Part shown: piece after piece, positions 48,657-59,200 of the stretch
Position numbering within the stretch: the first letter of the stretch is position 1
Layout of the letters: each line of letters opens with the position of its first letter
Source of the DNA: Lepidurus packardi
Taxonomy: Eukaryota > Arthropoda > Branchiopoda > Notostraca > Triopsidae
Reading direction: 5' to 3'
NCBI GenBank assembly: GCA_023053545.1
Contig: JAKZAN010000002.1
Location: 3,518,375 to 3,582,374, forward strand
DNA: 64,000 nucleotides
Notes under the pieces: generated by a model
Database searches by the model: none
The model's input: the letters and a program-made list of their open reading frames with translations, nothing else
Told to the model about the DNA's origin: nothing
Program-made: the position numbers and the translations under genes

Positions 48657-49295
48657 TGTGGTAATAAAGGGGGGAGGGTGGCTGGGAATGGTTGGCGAAG
48701 CGTAGTATGAGCTTGCCTTGAGGTCCTGCGTTGTGTTTTTTTGGGGGAAGGTGGCTTTGTCCGTTACTTAAACAGAGAGATTTGAGCTTGACACGTTGTA
48801 TATTTTGCTTCGTGCGTTTTACTGACTGGTCTTGAACATGAACACAGAGAACTATACTAGTGCAGAGAACTAGTGGAAGAAACAAACGTTGAAGGAAAGA
48901 GCAAGCGGCAAAGGCGAAATGAAAGCGTTTTCTTAGAAGTAGGTAATACGAGAAAAGGATCATTTTTAGGTCAGAAGGTAAAGGGAAAAAGTGCATACAA
49001 GGTTTCAGAATGGTCAACAAATCGACGTTGAAGGAATAAATTCCGACAGTAACGGTCATTGATTGCAAAATTAAACTCTACGGAATTTCTTCAAGAAAGG
49101 AAAAATGCCACTGATATATCAACAATGAATGAAATATTACATGGTTCAATATACGTCTTGTAGCTGTATTACACGTCTTTTCCTTTTGGTGGCTTAAATA
49201 TATTTGAAAAGGATATATAATAGATGTTAATTTAGCGTGCTGTGGCAAGATCATAAACACGTTTAATATGTCTTTTTGACATTCTTTCTTCAACA
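48657..49295 (-). repeat. Putative single LTR of the BEL/Pao element
   Basis: On the minus strand it begins tgttgaagaaagaatg (from 49295) and ends cctttattaccaca (to 48657), just before the leader and gag. The TG...CA ends and the AT-rich tattatata near 49210 fit an LTR. With no second copy in the window, the outer boundary is a guess. Confidence 0.4.
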
Positions 49296-49671
49296 GATGA
49301 ACCTCTATTAGACGCTTTCTGAACGCATGTTGTCTACGTCGAATACACGTTCGTTGCTGGTCTAATTGTCAAGTTTTTTTAGGTCTAAGAAAATTCGTTC
49401 AAAACCCAAACGTCCAGACCTCTCATATATGTATATTTATAGTAAGTGTGCTACTTGGGATGACACCTGTTTGTCGGTTTTTACGGAGCAACAACATGAC
49501 ATTTGTCGTTGACGTTTTTTACTGAATTAATATTATAAAGTTTTATGTTGCAACCAAAACAACTTGCGCTCAACGGCAACGCCACGTTTTCGGGATAAAA
49601 AAAGCGGGAAAAGCAAGATTAGGTTTTCATTTCCTATATTTTCTTTTCGTAGTACAGAACTCGGAAAAAGA

Positions 49672-49857
49672 ATGAACAAACTGATTTTGCAGAGTGCAGT
49701 GGCAGCCTTTGCTTTATTGTTGGCAGCTCAAGTTCATGGAGATACCGTTGTAGCCGGGAAAGTAACTGAACGTGAACTTGAAAGGCAAAGACGAAAAAGA
49801 AAACGTGGCGTTACCGTTGAGCGCAAGTTGTTTTGGCTGCAACATAAAACTTTATAA
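49672..49857 (+). CDS. Small signal-peptide ORF, 61 aa
   Basis: ATG at 49672 follows an acceptor-like ttcttttcgtag at 49639-49650, so a 5' UTR intron is possible. The first 23 residues are a convincing signal peptide (LILQSAVAAFALLLAAQVHG). The mature part is highly basic (RELERQRRKRKRG). The true 3' end is uncertain. A perfect acceptor (gtttttcag) and donor (tg|gtaagt) flank a 21-bp segment at 49946-49966, so the gene may be spliced, with a donor inside this ORF. I recognise no family. It lies 0.4 kb before XRN2 on the same strand. Confidence 0.4.
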   Translation: MNKLILQSAVAAFALLLAAQVHGDTVVAGKVTERELERQRRKRKRGVTVERKLFWLQHKTL

Positions 49858-50272
49858 TATTAATTCAGTAAATCTGGGTAGCTTTTTACAGTTTTATTTA
49901 TTATTTAGCTGCTCAAAAACCAAAGTTTCCTGCATGTTTTTCAGACAACTTTGCTTGGCAATGTGGTAAGTCACACAAATCACAACAATCAAAGGACCCA
50001 AATTCAATCTTATTTGAATGGCACAAGTCAGACCAAATCAGACCAAACCACGCCCTCAGTCAGTGCTTTTCTTGATTTTGACTGGTGATTTTTGATTTTG
50101 ATCGGTAGTGTGAACCACCCTTCACGAAGCAATCCATGCGCCATCTATCCTATCCACATGAAAACGATTCTTTTGACAGAAAGTTTGCGCGTGTTGTGAC
50201 ACTACCGTGTACATGTTAGAAAAACTATTTTGTTTCTTATTTAATCAGCTTAAGTAGTCTTCGCAATTATCG

Positions 50273-53200
50273 ATGGGAGTTCCAGCTTTCTTTCGCTGGT
50301 TAAGTCGGAAATATCCTTCAGTTATCTGCCATTGCATTGAAGAAAAGGTATGTTAGCCCGGTTTTGCTCTCCACTCCATCTTGTTTGTTTTTCGATTTCT
50401 AAACTTTCTGAGTTCTAGGCTAGGGAATGTGACGGGAAAAAGTTGCCGGTAGATACATCCAAGACGAATCCCAATGGTATTGAATTTGACAACTTATACC
50501 TTGACATGAATGGCATCATTCATCCATGTACCCATCCTGAGGACAAGTAAATGCCCTTTAAATACCTTTTAACACCTTCGAAACTTGAAATTCAACTAGG
50601 CCTGCTCCGAAGAATGAGGATGAGATGATGGTAGCCATTTTCGAACATATGGACCGCTTGTTTGCTATTGTGAGGCCCCGAAAAGTCTTATACATGGCCA
50701 TTGATGGCGTCGTAAGTTTCCTGCACTTTCATATCGAAGGTTCTTGTTCAAGACTGTCTCACATCCCAATTTTCTGCAGGCTCCTCGTGCCAAAATGAAC
50801 CAGCAACGCTCTCGTCGCTTTCGAGCATCTAAAGAAACGGCTGAAAAAGTGCAAGAAATAGCCAAGATCCGTGACGATTTAGAAGGCAAAGGATTTCCAG
50901 TCCCGCCACAGAAGAGCAAAGGCGAGCACTTTGACAGCAATTGCATTACTCCTGTAATTCTTGAGCGTTTTTATCTTCGGAACAATTTTTGAGGTAATTT
51001 TGACGATTTCAGGGTACACCGTTCATGCATCGCCTCTCCAAATGCTTGCATTACTATATCCACGAGAGATTACGCAACGACTCAGGCTGGAAGAACCTTA
51101 AAGTTATCCTTTCTGACGCTAACGTGCCCGGTGAAGGTGAACACAAGATCATGGATTACATTCGCAGACAAAGAGGTATGTTGTTACCTTCCAGACCTAG
51201 TTTAAACCTCCTAATTCTGAATGTTAACCTCCTTAACTTTTACATTTACTTTTGTCTTTAGCTCATCCTGACCACGACCCCAATACACGTCACGTTCTGT
51301 GTGGCGCAGACGCAGATCTCATCATGTTAGGCCTGGCAACCCACGAACCCCATTTTACCATCATTCGTGAAGAGTTTAAGCCCAATCAACCCCGACCTTG
51401 CGAAATTTGCGGCCAAATAGGTAACAAAACGTGATCCTCGCAGTAGTAATTCTTCACGAATTCACTCGCTTGCTTCGTGTGTAGGACACGATTTGAAGGA
51501 TTGTCAAGGTCTGGCCAGGGAAAAGAGTGGCGAACACGATGAAATCGCTCCGCCATCGGGATCCGAGCAAGAATACATCTTCGTGCGCTTGTTTGTACTC
51601 AGGGAGTACTTGGCTCGCGAATTGGACATGCCCAACCTGCCTTTCGCGTACGACTTGGAGCGCGCGATTGACGACTGGGTCTTTATGTGCTTCTTCGTGG
51701 GCAACGATTTCCTGCCCCATTTACCTTCCTTAGAGATCCGCGAGGGTGCGATTGACCGACTAGTTAGTCTTTACAAGCAAACTGTCTATACAACAGGCGG
51801 CTGGGTCACGGACAGTGGATTTGTAGCGCTCGAACGCGTACAAATGATAATGACTGAACTCGGTAAAGCTGAGGATCAGATCTTTCGGAAAAGGCAGCAA
51901 GACGAGCTTAACTTCAAAGCTAGGAACAAGGCCAAGAAGAGGAGAATGCAAGGTGGTGATCGCCCTAATTACATGCTCCAAGGGCAATTCGCCCCTCGGG
52001 TAAATACGAACTTGTAACAAAATAAATATTGGCAGTTCTTATTAAAATGGATTTGGTATACAAAGGCATTAGGTGGACCTAACCAAGCGGTTCGTAATGC
52101 AAGGACGGAAGTGTATCAAACCCGGGTACAGACTGCGTCAATACATACAGGAAATATGGATGCTGCAGTAGCATTAAAAGCTATGCTGAAAACAGTAATT
52201 AAAAATAATTTCTTGTTGATAGTGAGGAAAATAATGCCTCTTTTGTGTTTAGACAGTGGATGTTGATGGGGAAACTACTCCCGCCACCGGCGAATCACCT
52301 TCCAGTTCACTGAAAAGGAAAAGAGAAGATGAAAGTGACGAGGAAGTACCAGACGAAGTCAGATTATGGGAAGAAGGCTTTAAAGAGCGTTACTACGAGT
52401 CCAAATTTGGAGTCCCGCCTAGTAATGAAGATTTTCGGTACCAAGTAGCAGCAGAATACGTCAAAGGACTCTGCTGGGTCCTCCAGTATTACTACCAGGT
52501 AATATCTTTGTCTTTAAATATAATTATTATTTCTTTTATATATTTCCTTTTTCTTTAACATCTCATCTTTTTCTTTAAATTCCTTCCTCATAATTTAAAC
52601 TTTCTGAAAAATGCAGCTCTAAAAAAAAGTTTTAATATTCTAATTCTTTTTTCCTTGTTTTACAGGGGTGCGCATCATGGGACTGGTATTTCCCTTACCA
52701 TTATGCTCCGTTTGCGTCGGACTTTCTTGATGTCACTGGTGTACCCTCGCGTTTCCAAACTGGAACTCAGCCGGTAAAGACCTTTAGAAGGATTCTGGTT
52801 TTTGATTTTTCTAAATGGAATTTTGTAATTAGTTTAATCCCATGGAACAGCTAATGGGTGTGTTCCCAGCAGCCAGTCGTAGCCATGTACCCGGACCGTG
52901 GGGTGAATTGATGGTCGACCCAGTAGGTTCTTTCGATTTTGCTTAACAGCTAATTTCTGTTACGAGTAATTTCAATTCATTTTTTAAGGCTTCACCTATT
53001 ATTGATTTTTACCCTGAGGATTTTAAAATCGATTTAAACGGAAAGAAGTACGCGTGGCAGGGCGTGGCTTTACTCCCGTTTGTGGATGAAGTTCGTCTAA
53101 AGAGGGCTTTACAGAGTGTGGCGCATAAACTGACAGAAGAAGAACGTAAGAATTTTAATACTTTAATTAGATTTTGCGATTCATTTTTATTTTTCGGATT

Positions 53201-56200
53201 AGGACAACGTAATACTAGAGGTGACGCCTTATTATACGTGAGCAAAAACCATGAAGGCTACCAGTTCTTGCGCGGCTTGTACGAAGGTGGGATGGATACT
53301 CAATTGGAAGTACCCTTAGACTCTAAATTGTTCGATGGTTTGGCTGGGACGGCTCTTTTGAGTGGGGAATGTGTGCCAGAAGGAGGGTAAAAGCAATTGT
53401 TAGAACATTTTATATGAGATTCTAAGTTATTAATCTGACCACGTAGATCCGTAACTTCACCAGTGATGGGCCTACCTGATTTATACGATTGCCTAGTCGT
53501 TTGCGTCAAGTACAGAGACCCAGTTTATCCCGATACCTACGAGTTTCCAGCCCGCCGTCTCAAAGGAGCCATGTAATCTATAAGAATTCAACAAAATTCT
53601 GTCTTTAATAAAGGATTTTTGTTTCAGAACTCCTGCAGCGGTGCTTAAACCATCCGATTACGATGACAGACGCCAAGGTCAATGGCGACCACAAGTTGGA
53701 ATGGCCCCAGCTACCCAGCGAGCTTCTTTACACGGATCAGGACACAGAGCAATGGGGTATGGCAAGCTTTCATACTTTAAAAAAAAAAAAGAAATTTAAA
53801 ACGAAGTTTTGGGCTATTTTAGGCACTATGTGCGCCCAGAAGGCCGAGAATATGGGGCTGTGCCCCCAGGCGGTTATGATCGGGACCGATTTCAAAGCAG
53901 AAGTGCGCCTGGAAGCTACGGACAACCTCGTTATGCGAATCAGCAGGGTTATCAAGGCTACGGTCAACAAGGAAGGGGTAAGTCGCCGCAGTTAACCGTT
54001 TTCCTCTTTTCATACTTTGGATCTCGAGCCAATATCCCATGGCGCTAATACTATTGTTAAAGCCGTTAGACGGCGTGTATAGTAAGTTTATGGTGTTTTA
54101 CTAGCTTCAAATTCAATTTCCTTATTTAAAAAGTTTAATTGACTTATTAACTTATCATAGTTGAAAAGGAACTTACTAACTATATCGAACTCTTACGCAC
54201 TATTTGGGAAGTTCTGTATGAGGTTTAACTAGTCTTCCAGAAGGTGTACGAATTCCTTCGATTTTCTCGCGTGAAAATTCGGCCAAGAACTAGAATATAG
54301 CGACTACTGCTACTGTATGTTAAAGAAATAATAACTATATAGTGAAAGATTAGAGACAGGTTTGATTGATTGACGAACGTCAATTTGGCCGAGCAATTTG
54401 CAGTCTTCTAAACAGCCTAGAATAGTCGATTTCATGTCTCATAGGCTATTCACAATTTTGTGAAAAGTTGACAGAACTCGTTCTACAGACCCGCCCCTTG
54501 ACTTTCTTCTTAAACTTTTTGGATTTCCCCCCAGAGATTATTGAAAGGCACCTTTTAGATGTCGCTGTTGGGGAAAAAAGGGAAAAAATTCACAATTTTA
54601 ATCTTTTAATCCTGTTTACAAACGGCTACCCTAGTTAGAATTAACATCGCTTTATGTACCAATCGGCTACAAATTTGTCACGAAATGTTAACAATCGTAT
54701 CTCCTCTTACCATAATTTAGCATCGAGTCAGAAAAAGTGCTGGTTTGACAGTTACTGGGAGGTCTCACGAAGGTTATTATTATCTTGTTATTCGGGGGAG
54801 GACAGTTAAAAGGATGGGCTGGGACGTGTTTGATGGTAATACCCATATACTTTTTTCCTGTGAAAATTGTAGGTAAAAGAGACAGACAAGGTGGCAGATG
54901 GGAGGAGGTAGGTTAGAGCTAATTACGTGAAATGGCGCTTTTACAGTCAAGAGAGAAGCTTAGTGCCTGAACATATGTAGTACAAACTTCTGTCTTGACC
55001 ACTTTTCACTTTTGTAAAAGTAGACGCCCCCCACTTTCTCAGAAAGGCTAAACAACTGTCAATCGACCACCCACAGAAATTTGGCAACTTTCTCACGTTA
55101 TTAACGCGCATAAAGTCTTAAGTTGGAAAGAATTAACAAAGAATTAGTGACTGTAGAAAATCTTTAAAAGATACTAAACGGTTAGTTAAGTTAAATAATT
55201 ACTTATCCAACGTTGAACGTTAGTTTTACAGTTAATTAGTATCTACTGGAATTTACTTTTGTTTACGAGCATTTATGAGCATTCACTTGTTAATTCGAGG
55301 TATTGAGTATGTCAGAATTTTAGCGTTAGAACGTGTTTTTCGTTTGAATCTAATATCAGGGTTTAAACTTTTTAATTTAAACTGAATAGAACTAGACTTT
55401 CTAGAAAAACAATTTAACAGTGTTTGTTAAGAGTAATTTTGATTCTAGCGCTACTAATTACATTTACAAAACTATCCGAAAAAAACAATTAAAGGATTTT
55501 AAAATTGAAAAAGAGCCAGAAGGTATAGCTCTTTTGCTTTGCAGATTTACAAATTACAAACAAAGTTGTATATCTAAAGTGGAAGTTAAAGCAATGAAAT
55601 GCAAATCAAGTTTTAACAAGTAACTTTAAACTGGTCAGCATTTTGTTAGGGAGACGGAAGCCTTACGTTGGTTTCACCTTATTAGTGGTCATATTTTAGC
55701 TAGCGTCATAGAATTGGAATATAAGGCACGTTTATCACTTCCATTTGAACCTGTCAGAGAAGCTAGCAGGGGTTGTGTATTATCCCACAATGACAAGTTG
55801 TGTGTGTAATAGAATAGGAATCGTATTAAAGGTACGATTAGCTTAGCAGGCGGTGTCGACAGCTAAAAGACCCCCAGAAACATGGACACAAAAGCCACAC
55901 AGCATATCTATTTACTTCCCTTTAACAGATCTGAACGTGTGCCTCTCACATGCTCCATATTTCCGAGGATTGTTGGGGGTGTGTTGTATAGGGTGTCAAT
56001 GCCACACATGCATCCTGATGAGTATACACATAACACGCACTACCAACCCAATCTGACTCCTCTTTCTCTCTTTTTCTTGTTAAATAATCCGGCAATTTAA
56101 ATTTTTACGACCTTTTAACTTCCTTCTATTAAAAAAGTGAACTTGAAAGATTTTGAATTTTATTATTTGTTGAAAGAAAAAAAAACTTCCGAGGAAGGGA

Positions 56201-59200
56201 AGAGTTGTTTTTTTTTTCTTCTTTTTTAAGTTTGGGAGGGATAGTGGGCCGCCCTAACGAGCAAGCAGTCTTCGTTGGGAAACAAGGGACAAAACCGTTT
56301 GTCTGGGCTCAGCTTTTCGCCCCCTAATTTTCTCCCAATTTAAGGGATGATTCTCGCGTTCACCAAGGCACGTCCCAAGTTCCTGCTCAAGAGCTTGCGA
56401 GCAGCAAAAACTCCACGAGAGAAGACGACAACGAGGGACAGAGTCGCACTATAAGTCGACGAGAGCCTCTTCAGTTGGCTGGCAAGCCTTATAATTTCTG
56501 CTGTGCTAGCCTTGTCTTTTTTCCTGTAGTTTTTTCTTCTGTATTTTAAGATAAAATATAATAGAAATATTTCGAAAAGCATAACCTTAGTACATATACT
56601 AGATACATATAGTAACACATATGGCAGCTAACCAATTCTGAATGGGCATTCGCTTCGATCGTGAAGATAATTCGATTGTTAAGATTATCGGAATTAACAG
56701 CTAAAGTTATGGAGTTATATGATAGAAGCTGTTTGATGATTATCTTCGAAAGTCGGAAAAAACATCGTATGTTGTAGATCTACTTTGGTTAAAAATAGTA
56801 ACCTTTTACTTGTAAATTTTCATGTGTGAGCACTGCTTTATCAGAGTTATCGTAGGATAATGCAAGGTTGGGAGAAAAGGATGATGTGTATAGGGTGAAA
56901 GGATGTGCTGGTACCGGCGAAACGCCGTAGTTGATAAAGCACGTAATTTGGGGCTTTCGCAAAGCAAAGAGTTGGAAAGGAAATCTTTCATTCGGTATAC
57001 GAAGAGAATGTTCAAAATGGATTTTTGGATTAACTAACTTTGGGCAATGTCATTGTTTTATGTTTTCAAGAGGAACGCAGTCGCAAACTTGAGTTGGTTA
57101 TGTTTACTTTTGAAGTACGATTGTAATGAGCTTCATTATGGACGTTTTATGTGACTAGAAAGGGATCGTAAAGTGTTATTATTAATGCTATCGTTTTGAA
57201 TGTTAATGCTCCTATGACTTAACTAGTGATATTGTGCGTGAATTACATACGCTAGTATCAAGTAAACATAAAAATGAATGGCATGTTTGAAACTCTTCGA
57301 ATAAGTTTTTATTTATTAAAGTTATGACGGTAGATTTGAACTACGGCTAAGTCATTCTAGCTTTTTATCCTATTGGGCTGTAAGGCCAATTAGGCTAGTG
57401 TGACCGATTTCAGCAGTAAACGTAGTAATTGTTCATTACATCTTACGAAGAAAGATTAATTAGTCGGCGCAAATTTCAGCTGAAATTGATTCGAATTAGT
57501 CTATTTTTAAGGTTTGTGCTTTAGAAATTGTTTTGGAATCTGAAGTCCAGGGCTGCATTACATTTGTTAGCGCGAAATGTGACCTTACGCCTTAAACTGT
57601 TTAAATTGCGGAAGTTTACATATATGTGCGTACCCGAAAATAACGAAGAAGGTTTTCTTTTCGAAAAACGAACATTTTGTGAAGGGTTGAAGCAGTTATA
57701 AACGATCCTTAGCAACTGGTACATTTAATGACTCTTTTTTTTTTTCATGGCTGCAGTGTTTGGTAATTGTGACTACTGTTCAAGTAGGTGTGATGAAGAA
57801 CTTGAGCTGTTCGAGACAGACTTTCAGCGCAATATTACTACTAGTGGAGCTATAGGGGAGGTGAAATTAGAGAGAAATGGGTTGCAGAAATGTACAAGAC
57901 TTTTAGGTTCGTTTTTGGCGACAAAAGGAAGTACTGCATTGTGGTGAAGTTGGACACTACGAAGGGAGGGGGGTTGAGGGAAAGAATACGTATAGTATGT
58001 CCAGAAATCTCTCTATTCTTCGTCTCTCTCACTCTTGTGTTCGGGTCAAAAGGAAAGCTTGTCAGAAAAATGCCACTTGGGTTATACTTCTGGCCCCCAC
58101 AACCCCCCTGCTGCTATTTTTCTGCCTGTCTGAGCGGAAAAGTTTCTTGGGGTGGAGTTCATATTCATAACCTGTCTAGTGGGGTGTGGTAAAAGCTATC
58201 ACCCCCCTTCTCTTTTCTCCTTTTGCCTTCCCAAACAATGGAATTGCTAGCAACAAATTTGACACCTTTTCGTGGGAATTATTGGGGAATTATATGCACA
58301 CTTCTCTTCTTTTGTCCTTTTTTTCAGCAAAACATAAAAGAAGTTTCCTATATTTATTTTTCCGTATTATTGATTTGCATTTTGTAACTTTGAAATGCTC
58401 GATGGTGAAATTTATTCTTTAAGATCGTCTAAACTATTACCTGACAAGGAAGTTGAATCAGATAGTTGGGAAAATTACAAGACTACTTAAACTACACTAG
58501 AATGTCAGTTGTTGCGTTCAATTCCTACTGTGACTAATAAAAATCAACCCACATTTTCTAAAATTTTAAATTAGCACACTCTGATCCGCTTACTCGGTTC
58601 TATTCATGTCTGTACTCCAAGACCTAAACGAGCACTAAATATGATAAACGCGAAAGTGAACGAAACGAAAAAAGAGGGAGCTGTTTTTTAAAGATTTTAA
58701 ATTCCACGCTTTGGAATGCTTTATAATTTTTTAAGAAAATTCCAGTGTCCATTGAAAATTATGCATAGGGTGTGTGTAATTTAATGTCCAGTAGCTAAGC
58801 ATTCCCCGGTAAAGAGAAAAAAGAAGAAACATCCTGTTGTATTACTCTACTACCTGTCCATAAAGCCATAGGTAAAAGATGCATAAGCAAGTAGGCACCT
58901 GGGTACACCTCATAACTTCTCAAATGGTTTGTACCTGGCATACATACCCTTCAACCCCCTTTCTACCCCCCTCCCTCTCACTCTCGTTCTCTCTTTCGAA
59001 AAACCGCAGGAGCTGTCAGGTCTGGGCTTCTGTTTAGGAAGATAGAGTCATACCTGTGCTATGATGAGGCTATTGAAAAGTGGCAAGTTTTTGTGGGAAC
59101 TGACATAAAGACCAGATGTTTATCTAAGTGATTGGATAAAAGGTTCACGAGGGTGCTCGATTACAGGAATAGATCTTGTGCATCCTATAACCCACAGGAA

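Larger units (their letters stand above)
43906..49295 (-). mobile_element. BEL/Pao LTR retrotransposon, 3'-truncated
   Basis: On the minus strand the order is: putative 5' LTR (49295-48657), a short leader containing ttttggtgccgtgaccagga (the primer-binding region commonly seen just after BEL/Pao LTRs), gag, protease, reverse transcriptase, RNase H and part of the integrase. The domain order with integrase last, the DUF1759/DUF1758/A17 modules and the YIDN active-site block identify BEL/Pao. No second LTR is visible near 43.0-43.9 kb, so the 3' end was lost. Defects are one in-frame stop at 45183, one frameshift near 44640 and the missing end. It sits between the disordered-protein gene and XRN2. 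Confidence 0.85.
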
